Shown: piece by piece, positions 31,501 through 41,098 of the stretch
How the letters are laid out: each line of letters starts with the position of its first letter
Numbering within the stretch: the stretch's first letter is position 1
Origin: Takakia lepidozioides
Lineage: Eukaryota; Streptophyta; Takakiopsida; Takakiales; Takakiaceae
DNA: 64,000 bases
Reading direction: 5' to 3'
Assembly (NCBI GenBank): GCA_030704615.1
Contig: CM060732.1
Coordinates: 14,384,001 to 14,448,000, forward strand
Program-made: the position numbers and the translations under genes
Notes under the pieces: generated by a model
The model's database searches: none
Told to the model about the DNA's origin: nothing
The model's input: the letters and a program-made list of their open reading frames with translations, nothing else

Positions 31501-34322
31501 CCTAGGGACTTAGCCATTTTCGGAGCCCTGAGTGGAAATTCGGCGCCATTTTCCTAGGTCCGGCCCGAAAATGGCTAAGTCCCATATGGCCTTGACCTGG
31601 AAAAATGGCGCCGAATTTCCAGTTCAGGGCCAGCCACCCTAGGGACCTAGCCATTTTTGGAGCCCTGATCTGGAAATTCGGCGAAAAATGCAAGGACTGT
31701 AAGGAAGGCATCGCGTATGTACCTGTACAGAAGGCGCATTGCTGCTTTGTCCACGTTCGGCTGGTCGGTGAACTCGTGGCTCCGGCGGGCATGTGGTATC
31801 TCCCGAAAGAATAGGTCGGTTTTGTAGAGCAGAAAGTACCTCGTCACATAGTCGTGTAGGCTCTCTGCTGCAGGAGAAATCTCCATCTTGAACTGATGTG
31901 CTTGTGTGTCCAGCTGCTCTTGCGCATTCGTCGTCACCTGTGGAGATTCTCCATCAGATCGCATTGCTGAAAAAATACAATGAATCCACCCCCTACAAGA
32001 GTAGAAGCGCCAAACGAAGCGTGGGGAAGTACCTGAAACCACCATGACATGCGGTTCATCCACATGTCGAATGTGGGGTCAGATAGTTTGTCCGGTTTGG
32101 GGAAACTCCACATGTCCCTTGTACTTTGGGAACCATTCCAGATTTGGAGCCACCGGGTCTGTCCAACCACCCAGCATATTCGTAAGCGCCAAACACCACA
32201 AAAACGAGTTGTTGCCACCACAATTTGGTTAAGAATGTATCACCTTTTCTGTTGCATCCACACAGGCTAGACGATGGAGCTTCTCCAATGTCATCGTGGG
32301 CTTCAGAGCGCGGGAGTAGTGCTTCCCCACCTCCACCAGAAAGTCGGCACCAAGGGCGGGATCAGCTATGGCCACGTACTTTACCATCCGCGACTTGTAC
32401 TTTATGCGGGCCCTCACCTCCGCAGCTTTGAGATACGATTCGAGTGCCGGGAGGGTTAGATTCTTCTCCTCTGACTCCATGTAGAACCTCCGCGCATGTG
32501 CCAAATCCTGCTGAATTTTCGTCTGTCAAGAATGCGCACATAAGATTAGAGATCCTGCTCAACACTTTTTCTTCTATTGGGGGAGGAGAGACAGATTAGC
32601 TCAACAAAACAGTCAGGAGCTTTACCCGAAATATGTAGTCCACCATGGCGTCCATGCTCAGCCTATACCAGGTTCTGTCTGCCTTTGCCTCCGACTTGCG
32701 CAGGAGGTCGGCACTGAGCGAATTGGCAAACTCTTGCACCCCTTGCTTCCCGACATCCTTCACTCGGAAGAGCATATGGGACAAGTTGGTGGCAATGAAG
32801 GCATTCTCAGTCACCCTGCAATGCCACATTTCCATCAAACAATTCTGAAATGGGAATTTACAACAAATATGAGGATTCGCAATGAAATGACTTACAATCG
32901 GATGGGTCCAAAAGCAAGAGGCGTTGTAACTTACGAGTTGATGTCCGCCATTGCAGCTTTGAGAAGACTGCGATCTTTGGGCCCCGCAACCTTCAGCACA
33001 ACACACTCCACGGCGAAATGCCAATCGAGGTCGTTGGGGTGGGCTTCGGCTATGTGCTCCATCCATGCCAGGAGGCGATGATTGCCGTCCCACACGTAAA
33101 ACATCTTTCCGGACAAGTGCTGGAAAAGAGGATCAGTAACAATCGATCTCTCGAACTCCTCATTTCGCCTTTGCCAATGGGGACCCCATTTGTCCACCTC
33201 ATCGGAAGTGTGGGCACGGGAAGCTCCGTGGTCGTTCTCAATGGAAACGTAAAACGCGGCAGACCCCATTCGATATCCATCCCAGAAAGAGAATTTCAGC
33301 TTGTCGATATCGCCTGGGAGGGCAGGTCTCACCACCTGCAATGACACCAAGCGGCAAAGGGGAATTCGAAGCTTGGCCGGGTACACCATGCCCCCCAGCA
33401 CCCTGCCAATGTTGCTGTGGGTTGCCTCCAACATCTTGGCAGCGGCCAACTTCATATCCGCCTCCGACATGACGTCTGCTGCAGAGGGGTTCTCCGGCAG
33501 CCCACCAGGACCGCCAAATCCAGCCTGTATGCTGCGGGTTTGGGGCCTGGGGATGTCCGGGAGGATGTCATCCTGGTCAGAAAGCTCGGTGTCGTCCTCC
33601 TCAACATGGTGAACCACCGGCGAAACCACCTCGAGCACTCTCCCTGTCTCTACTTCCATCTCCCCGGCTTCACCTCGAACTTGCACAATCCGTGCTCTTT
33701 GTGGTGTTCTTTCCTCTCCTCCACTCTCCACCGTATGGGTAATTGCGGGGGCTGCTCTTGTCCGCGATGGTGTAACCGGTGTGTTACTGCCTCTTTGTGG
33801 TGTCTTGGAGGGATCCACCGTCTCTGTGCGTCCCTCGCTTACATTGGCATCTGTCATTTGGGCACCCCTGGCCTCTTCAGTGGCCTTTTCTCTTTCCTCC
33901 TGGCTAGCCTTCTGTCTCGCCTGTTCTTTTGCCCTCTCTTTTGCCCTCTCACGGGCTTTCTGTTTCTTACTAGGGCTAGCAGCAGGGGAGCCCTCTAGGA
34001 CGACCACCTTTGATTGAGGAGAAGGAACACCCTCGCGCGCACTGCTCACTCCCCCCTCCGCAGCCCGTGACGGCTCTCTCGCCGGGGATTGCATGTGCTT
34101 AGCTTTCTTCTTCTTCTTTGCGTGGGCGGGCCCTACTGCATGTGCATCAACAACCTCCATTGCCGGATCTGCTGTCCTCACGTCCTCACGCCCTTCACCT
34201 GCCATGCCGCCTGCACCAACCTCCCCAATGCCTATTCTGTCGTACCCTCGCTGCAGGTCCTCCCGTCCACCAACAAAAGGTTGAAGTTTGCCCTCTCGCC
34301 CCAAGTTGGGCGATTCAAACAT
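28576..34322 (-). CDS. Transposon ParB-like/amino-methyltransferase-type gene, family I copy 2
   Basis: The best-preserved copy. ATG at 34320-34322 (MFESPNLGREG). Exon 1 (to about 32935): a Lys/Arg/Glu-rich region, an acidic stretch, then a ParB-like domain (about residues 280-450) with IPLCRLVSLQVVRP and WDGNHRLLAW (33075-33089). Exon 2 (about 32818-32630) and exons near 32520-32250, 32220-32035 and 31960-31700 are helical. After a palindrome-filled intron, the exon from 30935 (YCKFSLFEKGHLSF) leads to CDMILLDIPDGELLEG (30041-30070) and LLDDGGCVVVLA. Next come motif X and motif I, GRILDLTCGTG (29443-29469), then GASMWAG ... HVFAFEPD, an acidic tail, and a last exon to the stop at 28576. Motif IV before motif I is the beta-class order of N4-cytosine/N6-adenine methyltransferases. 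Defects: a stop near 30540, an expanded G run near 30092-30105, and a 1-nt loss near 29175. Confidence 0.8.
30960..31690. repeat. Regular array of GGCGCC-core palindromes inside an intron (E2)
   Basis: Core starts near 30978 (GGCACC), 31033, 31105 (degenerate), 31180, 31252, 31326 (GGCACC), 31399, 31470, 31542 and 31607, with a last half-site at 31679. Typical spacing is 71-74 bp and orientation alternates. It occupies the same intron as the E1 array, but spacer sequences differ (CAGCCACCCTAGGGACTTAG). Confidence 0.92.
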
Positions 34323-34559
34323 GCGATGAGTTGGAGCGGTCGATGATACCACCAGCGTGCCGGGCTCGTCGTCACTCTGTCATTCCCAAAATCGTCAGAA
34401 CCAACATCGGTGCCAAAACCAGCATCGCAACGAGCAGCGCAACCACCATAGCAACAATCGTGGAACAACAATGAAAACAAAACAAGTTTAGGAAGTATGG
34501 AGTGCCATGGAACAACAATGAAAACAAATCCAACCAATGCCTAAGAATGACATGCACAA

Positions 34560-34605
34560 GCAGCCTTCTCCAGAGCTGCTGGCTTTGCACACGCATTGCA
34601 AACTA
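34560..34605 (+). pseudogene. PPR gene scrap captured inside E2
   Basis: CCTTCTCCAGAGCTGCTGGC followed by TTTGCACACGCATTGCAAAC resembles 9420-9460 in the PPR pseudogene (CTTTTCCAGAGC ... GGCTTGCACAAGCATTGCAAA), which encodes CNACAS ... LEKGKE on the opposite strand. Confidence 0.45.
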
Positions 34606-34804
34606 TCTAAGGTTCACTCAACTGGTAATATGAAACACGATGAACAAATGATCAGGAATTCCATAAGACGGGAAAACAAGGCACTTCATCTTCTCAGCTC
34701 AGCATGGATTTCCTTAATTTTTAACCACTCAGACCTTGATCATTCTTCGCAACAGCTACTGCTTTTGCAATGCAGCCATACGCTTCCAGCGATGCCAGGA
34801 TGAA

Positions 34805-34885
34805 GATGCAAAAACAAAGCGAAACAACAAAGCGAAAGCGAAAGCGAAAGCAAAAGCGAACAAAGCAAAAGCAGAAGTGGCTTGC
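34805..34885. repeat. (AAAGCG)n microsatellite
   Basis: Runs of AAAGCG / AAAGCA hexamers with a few interruptions. Confidence 0.85.
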
Positions 34886-35289
34886 CTGAGAGTACTCGGC
34901 TTCAGTTGGCACGGGTTGTGAGCAAGACACTGGAATCTCCTGCTGGAGCTTAAGTTTGGCCATGCGAGAGATTGGTCGTCGTTTGTAGTACAAAGCTTTC
35001 AACTTCCGCCGCGGTCTGGATGTGAGGTCTCTCTCAGGAGAGCCACGCCCTTCAGGCGGCATAAGTCCCAGCCAAAATGGAAAAAGATCTCAGTTTTTTG
35101 GGGTACATGCCTCGAATAGAAGTTAATCCAAGATTAGCATCAGATTTAGGGTACGTATCGAGGAAGCCATGTGTCGCCAGCCCGAATAAAAACGGACGGC
35201 GGTGGACATTTAATGCCCAACTACGCAATTAAATGTCGGATAAAGCCCTCCCTGTCGGATGAAATATGATGCAACTCGGCCCGGAATTT

Positions 35290-36130
35290 CCAACGTAGAG
35301 GTAATTCGAAGCGCAGCAGAATAGAATTCCGGCGCCGGATTTCCATCCTGCAGGTAATTCGGAGCGCGGATGGATGGAAATCCGGCGCCGGATTTCCATC
35401 CGCCAGGTACGGTGGCGCGCAAAATTTCCGTCATGCAGGTAATTCGGAGAGCAGCAGGATGGAAATTCAGCGCCGAATTTCCATCCTGCCAGGTAGGGCG
35501 TCGCGCGAAATTTCCGTCACGCAGGTAATTCGGAGCCGGATGGATGGAAATCCGGCGCCGGATTTCCATCCTGTAAGGTAGGGCGGCGCGCGAAATTTCC
35601 GCCACGCAGGTAATTCGGAGCGGATGGATGGAAATCCGGCGCCGGATTTCCATCCGCCAGGTTGGTCAAAGAGCGGATGGATGGAAATTCGGCGCCGGAT
35701 TTCCATCCTGCCAGGAAGGGCGGCGCGCGAAATTCCGCCACGCAGGTAATTCGGAGCCGGATGGATGGAAATCCGGCGCCGGATTTCCATCCTGTCAGGT
35801 AGGGCGGCGCGCAAAATTTCCGCCACGCAGGTAATTCGGAGCGGATGGATGGAAATCCGGCGCCGGATTTCAATCCGCCAAGTTGGTCGGAGAGCGGACG
35901 GATGGAAATTCAACGCCGAATTTCCATCCGGCAGGTAGGGCGGCGCGCAAAATTTCCGTCATGTAGGTAATTCGGAGCGGATCAGGATGGAAATTCGGCG
36001 CCGAATTTCCATCCTGCAGGTAATTCGAAGCCCGGATGGATGGAAATCCGGCGCCGAATTTCCATCCAGCAGGTAACTCGGATCGCTGGCCGGATGGAAA
36101 TTCGGCGCCGAATTTCCATTCGCCAGGTAA
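35290..36130. repeat. Dense array of perfect GGCGCC-core palindromes in the divergent promoter
   Basis: About twelve palindromes, most with arms GGATGGAAATCC-GGCGCC-GGATTTCCATCC or the TTC/GAA variant. Core starts are near 35331, 35383, 35469, 35554, 35638, 35691, 35775, 35859, 35911, 35997, 36049 and 36103. Spacings fall into two classes, 52-54 and 84-86 bp. The longer spacer carries GGGCGGCGCGC ... TTTCCG(C/T)CACGCAG and the shorter GCAGGTAATTCGGAGC. Long arms can form hairpins. Several frames remain open through it but the products are plainly repeat-derived. Confidence 0.93.
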
Positions 36131-36259
36131 GTCGAAGCGCCGAATTACCTTCCTGCAGGTAATTCTGAGCGTGGCCGCTTGGTTTTTCGGAGAAAAACAA
36201 ACTAAACTGTTAGTTTTGTGGCTGAAGTCCACTTTTAGACACGTTTTTCATGGAATCCT

Positions 36260-36790
36260 TGACTGCTACAGGGAAATCCGAACGGCCTCGGACGGAAATT
36301 CGGCGTCGTTTTTCCATCCTGGGAGGTTTTTATATCGTCCAGTTTTGGGCCTCACCACCCGACTGGACTTCCTTTGAGGGGGCCCGGATGGAAATTCGGC
36401 GCCGAATTTCCATCCGGGGGATGGTCTCTGTCGGACAGGTGCCGGCCTCTCCGCCCGAGGCGACTTCATCCGGGCTTCCCCTGTTCGATATTCGGTGCCG
36501 AATTTCCGTCCGGGGGTTGTAATGTGAGGGCCAGGTGGCGGCCTTTCCCCCGAGCCGACTACATCCGAACGGCCTCGGATGGAAATTATGTCGGCCAGTT
36601 TTCGGCCTGACCCCCCGACACGACTTCCTTTGGGGGGATCCGAATGGAAATTCGGCGCTGAATTTCCATCCGGGGGTTGTTCTCTGTCGGACAGGTTCCG
36701 GCCTCTCTGCCCGAGGCGACTTCATACGTGCGGCCCCTGCTGGATATTCGGTGCCGAATTTTCATCCGGGGTAGTAATGTGACGGCACGG
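36260..36790. repeat. Second, looser palindrome array in the divergent promoter
   Basis: GGATGGAAATTCGGCGCCGA with its mirror arm at about 36387-36417, and diverged versions near 36300, 36490, 36650 and 36750 (GGTGCCGAATTT, GGCGCTGAATTT). Spacers differ from the first array (GTTCTCTGTCGGACAGGTTC, GCCTCTCTGCCCGAGGCGAC). Confidence 0.82.
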
Positions 36791-37067
36791 TGCCGGCTTC
36801 TCCCCTTCAGCCGACATCATCCGGACGGCCCCCCACTTTCTGACTGCATACCGTTGGCAGTTATTGCGCAAAGACCAGGGGCCGCATTCCTGAGACAAGG
36901 TTCATTAACACTCTGACTGTGGATTTTTGAGATAGTTGGCTCCCTGGATTTGGATCAGGCTTCATCGCTCGGACAAATCGGCACCGCATTCCTTCCATCG
37001 CTGCATCCCCCTTCTACCAGGGAGCTTGCCCGCACGCCATCCTGGCAGTCTTGTGTGCACATCTCCC

Positions 37068-40000
37068 ATGGCGGAAAACCCGAGCGCTACAGTGTACTGC
37101 CCTCCTCACGAGCATAGAGCTTCATTTCCGTGCAGAGGGGACATCTGCCGGGTGATGGAGAAATATCTGTGCGTTCGATACCACCTGAAACCGGGGTCGC
37201 TTTTTTTGGAGGAGGAAAGGAAGGACTCAAACGGCGTTGTTGTCGAGAGTATTGTTGTGCTCCACGATGATTTCGGCAATGGCAAGGAATGGCGAGTTCC
37301 ACCATCGGACAACGTCATATACAGGGCTGTTGGGGACTTCATTTGCCCGCGAAATGCACCTTCTATCCTGGCGCCTTCCACGAAACAATCCGCGAATCAG
37401 AGAGTGGCTATCTCAAAGAGAGAAGTCCGCAACGAAGTAAATCCAGAGCCGAACCCATCCATGAAGACGAGCGAGAACCGGGTTGTTCACAACCTGTCCG
37501 ACTCAGACGAGGTCATGGAAGTTCCGAGATCGTCCTGGAGATCAGGCAAGTCCTCAATGGACGTCAGTGGACGAGGGAGTCATATTCCTAGCACGAGCAC
37601 CCAGTTCGATCTATTCTTGAAATTCTGCGAGGGCTTCACATGGAGGGACACCGCTCGGAGCTGGCCGGGCTGGACTACAACAAGTTCGCAATTAAATCGG
37701 TTACATGCCTTCCCGCAGACGTCGACGGTAATATCTTCTTTGAGTTCCCTCCTCGGACGGACTACTCGAGGGCGTCCGGAATGTTGACAGATATGGATAG
37801 AAAACATGATGGTCATCCTTGGTGCGTCACCAAAACCACCAGCATGAAGATGCTCGATGGTGTGCGGGTGCGCTACGTTGTTTATGCGGGCGCGTTGCGG
37901 TGTTTTTCCCCAACTTGCTTCCATTTTAAATCCAGAGGTCACAGGAACGAGACCGATTGGACAGGCACAGCTCATCAACCATTTCGAGCTCAGGAGAAGG
38001 TTCCGAACTCCACATTTAAGTGTGCGCATTGCAAAGAATCACCACACTGCATGTCTGTTTGTAATGCCAAGCAGTTCTATGTGTTGCACCATTTCCCTGA
38101 CCTCACCCGAGCTTGCATACACGTTGGTTCCCATTGTCACAAATTGGCAAGGGGGAACTCGCGGGAGGCTGCCCACGAGGTAGAGCAGCTCGTTCAGGAG
38201 GAGGTTAAGTTGAGACCGGGTGCCAAACCCAAACAGATACAGCTCCAAGCCGCCCATAAGATGGCATTGGCCAGAATTATGTCGGAAGACGGCTCCAATA
38301 GAGTTCCTCTCGATGAGAAGGAAATGGAGGCATTGATGCACTCCATTCTGGAGATGAAGCGACGATGTGGATATGACTACATTCATGGAAGTAGGTTTCC
38401 AGGACAAGGGATTGAGGCAGATCGTTGTTTCGTATTCAAAATGTCCACGTGTGGACCTGGCAGCGGCGTCGAATTGGTCGACAAGATGATGAGTGGGAAC
38501 TTGTCAAACAGTTGGGTCATGTTCGACCATATCAAGCAAATTACAAATCACCAGTGGGTGACAATGGGTGCACATGTCTATGACACCCACTGTAGGATGC
38601 TAATGACAATTGCTATTTGTGAGATGAAAGGAGAGGACACACAATCGGAGATGCTTCTTTGGCAGGGAATAAACGAACAGATGGCCAAGGCGGGATTGCC
38701 CCTTCCAAATTTCCGTGGTTTCATGGCGGACAACGCACAAACAAATTGGGTTGCCATCCGAAGGGTGTACGGGCAAGACCCCAATGTTCCGATGGAAGGC
38801 AAGGAGAGATCTTGTGGGTTCCATTTTCTGCAGAGCCTTTCGCAGTACACTACCAGGCTCGTGGCGCCAGATTTCAGAGAGGAGCACCGTTCCATGTGTC
38901 TTGCGTGGAAGCGCGCTCCCACCTTAGATGATGCAGAGACTCAGTTTGCATGTATACGGGCTTGGTGGACATCGTCAGGTGCTGTAAGGAAATCAGACGA
39001 GGGAGCAATGGTCAGTTGGCTAGCATGGTGGCATTATCGTTTCCTCCAGTTCGGCGACTATATGCGGGAGGTGAGTTGCACGAATTCGCGTCCCGTTGAA
39101 TATTATTCTTGGCATTATTTGTAACTTGCTTGTAACCTCAACATGTGCTTGTGTAGGAAATGTGTCTCGACTCCGACACCGACATGCCCACGACAAATAT
39201 GGCCGAATCAGTGCAGTCTTCCTGGCGTGCCTCCTCTGCGGCGCATCTGGTGGACATCCTCACTGCCACAACGGAGGACATTGTGAGGTCAATTATGCAG
39301 CAATGCAGGTACAACGAGTTCTTGAAAGGGAAACAGTGGGGCTTGGGGCCGGACAGGCAGGAAATGCTGATGCGGACTGCCTCCAGATCGAAAAGGAGAT
39401 GTTCATACCCGTCCAGTGAGACGAAGACTTGACGAGGCACCTGGCGGGGAAGAGGATTCATGGCGAGCTGACAAGAATATTCGCACGCTTCCTCGTGGTC
39501 CCGTGATGTTGCCCGAGGAGGTCTCGTCGAGCACCGCAAGTCCTGCACGTTCAAGATCGCCATCTCCTTTGAGCACAGGGCACGTGCATTGTTTCAGCGG
39601 CAGATTTTTGACTCCCACATTTGCTCACGCCACAAAACGCAGACGTTTTGGTTCTGTAGGCACGACATAATGACCTGTGTATTTGGCAAGCCCAAATATG
39701 GGATTCAGGGAATGCCGGAGCCTCCGGGCGTCTGGCCTGTTGCACCGGGTTGCAGCCTCTCTCAGAATGAGGCGGATGCTCTATCTGCAGCATGATTTTG
39801 TATGGTGCAATGCACAGACGTCCCGGCCCACGCATTTCTAGTTCCTCAGACCCAGCCATTGCAGACTGCTCGGTCCAGTAGAGACGGATTGGACAATTCT
39901 GCACATCCCACAATGCGATTCGGAAGAGTGAAGAGACGACACCCTCCCAACAAGTTGAATGAGACTCGGATTGCCAATGCTCTTGGGATGGCTTGCACTA

Positions 40001-40305
40001 TTCAGAGCTCCGTGGACGTACCTCCACCCGGCCTTGGGCGTGTTTATCGGATGGTAACGGCCGGCTCGGCTGTACGCGACGATGTATACACAATTACGAT
40101 TGGAGTGGAGCCGACTTGCAATTGTACGGACTTCTCGTTGATGGAAGCAAAGAAGGGTTCAAAGTATTATCTGTGCAAGCATCTGTATTACAGTTACCTG
40201 AAGAGGTTGAGGATGAACGTGACTATTGATGACTTTATTCATGCACCGGCGTTGAGCGTGAACGAGCTGCACAAACTCCTCCTTAGGGATTCCAGAATTC
40301 ATTGA
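37068..40305 (+). pseudogene. SWIM-finger Mutator-like transposase, family I copy D
   Basis: ATG at 37068 (MAENPSATV). Retains the N-terminus lost from copy B. In order: acidic N-terminal region, KHDGHPWC, GALRCFSPTC, FKCAHC, GSHCHKLARG, RNase-H-like core (MFDHIKQ, CEMKGEDTQSEMLLW, FMADNAQTNW, CGFHFLQ), a GT-AG intron (about 39070-39156), a Ser/Pro linker, and SWIM finger CNCTDF ... CKH at about 40117-40190. Defects: a 1-nt deletion near 37600, an in-frame loss of about 27 codons near 38337, loss of about 30 codons with a frame change near 39395, loss of about 70 codons near 39585, and a TGA at about 39793-39795 shared with copy B. Transcribed away from the methyltransferase-type gene. Confidence 0.86.
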
Positions 40306-40449
40306 TGGGGCAAAAGGAATCCTCCATATGGATATTTTCAATTGCATTTTCATGTATCAGATTTTTTTTTGCAGTGTAATGAAATGCACCCCAAAACTCC
40401 TGGAATGAGGCAATATTCCATTCAAACTGAGATCCAACAGAAGTAGTTG

Positions 40450-40870
40450 TGGGGCCATTTCTGGAAAAATGGCGCCGAATTTCTCTATTTTGGGCCGAAA
40501 ACTGGCTAAGTCCCAACATGCACTGGTACCCCTGTGTCAGGAAAAATGGCGCCGAATTTCCCTATTTTGGGCCGAAATTTGGCTAAGTCCGAACATGCTC
40601 GGGAATGATGTTTGGAAAAATGGCGCCGAATTTCCAGTTACATGGCCCAGAACTGCCCAACATCTGTGCAATCCCCGACACCATGTACCGAAATTCGGCG
40701 CCACATTTCCAAATTTTGGGCTTACACACCTGTCATGAGGGGACCTATAGCCGCGGAATTCGGCACCATTTTTCGCCAGAGAGACCTATTACCGTGAAAT
40801 ACGTCGCGATTCTTTCCGGTTACGGACCCTATTACCGCGAAATTCGGCGCCATTTTTGCACATGTCGGTG
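40450..40870. repeat. GGCGCC-core palindrome cluster at the transposase-side end of E2
   Basis: Sites near 40470, 40546, 40622, 40697, 40764 (GGCACC) and 40847, spaced about 67-83 bp, alternating between AAAAATGGCGCCGAATTTC and its reverse. Corresponds to 12240-12600 in E1. Confidence 0.85.
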
Positions 40871-41015
40871 GGAATTGGCATGAGCGGAAGACAAAATATC
40901 ATGAGCACAACTCTCAAAACTACAATTTCCCCTTCAAGGTGCCGAATAATATATTTGTTTTTTCTGACACATTCCATTAAATTAATGTTTTATAATGTTT
41001 TTTATTTTCGAAATT

Positions 41016-41090
41016 TGTACTTCTGCTCATGAAAACCGATTGTCTTGCTACTCCGCTCATGCCGCTCATGCTCATGAAATAGCAAACCTC
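41016..41090. repeat. E2 right terminal inverted repeat and subterminal 9-mers
   Basis: Ends GCTCATGCTCATGAAATAGC followed by AAACCTC at 41090. The inner part, TTGTACTTCTGCTCATGAAA, matches E1 12060-12085 in reverse and, with changes, 58780-58820. Confidence 0.92.
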
Positions 41091-41098
41091 ACAAGCAG
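41091..41098. repeat. Target site duplication of E2, right copy
   Basis: ACAAGCAG immediately after the right terminus; identical to 28379-28386. Confidence 0.93.

Larger units (their letters stand above)
34323..37067. promoter_or_regulatory. Divergent promoter region between the two E2 genes
   Basis: The 2.7 kb separating the starts of the methyltransferase-type gene (- strand) and the transposase (+ strand). It holds, in order: a captured PPR scrap (34560-34605), an (AAAGCG)n tract (34805-34885), a dense palindrome array (35290-36130), a second looser array (36260-36790) and about 270 bp of unique sequence before the transposase ATG. No clear TATA box was identified by eye. Both genes must be driven from here, so any protein that binds the palindromes could regulate both. 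Confidence 0.6.
28387..41090. mobile_element. E2: complete 12.7-kb family I DNA transposon
   Basis: Both ends are present. Left end GGGGGCTGCTATTTCATGAG; right end, read inward, GAGGTTTGCTATTTCATGAG; both are followed by ATGAGC/GGC 9-mers. It is flanked by a perfect 8-bp duplication, ACAAGCAG. The element carries a multi-exon ParB/methyltransferase-type gene on the - strand (34322 to 28576), a transposase on the + strand (37068 to 40305), and a 2.7-kb divergent promoter region packed with palindromes. It sits inside a family II methyltransferase-type gene whose two halves continue on either side. The transposase is disabled by deletions, so if it moved recently it used protein from another copy. 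Confidence 0.93.

Noticed and set aside
28576-34322. Bacterial or phage contamination as the source of the methyltransferase-type gene
   Set aside because: The gene has several GT-AG introns, a poly(A) signal, lies within a transposon with plant-type neighbours, and is present in several decayed copies.
28576-34322. Restriction-modification system
   Set aside because: No endonuclease gene accompanies the methyltransferase-type region. The ParB-like domain alone is not evidence of a restriction activity.
35290-36130. E2F-type promoter sites (TTTSGCGC)
   Set aside because: Some cores come close (TTTGGCGCC at 31250), but most read TTCGGCGCC or CCGGCGCC, and the full palindrome is conserved rather than the E2F word.
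35210-36232. Open frames rich in EIRRRISIHP on the - strand
   Set aside because: A by-product of the palindrome array in the E2 promoter; no conserved protein pattern beyond the repeat.
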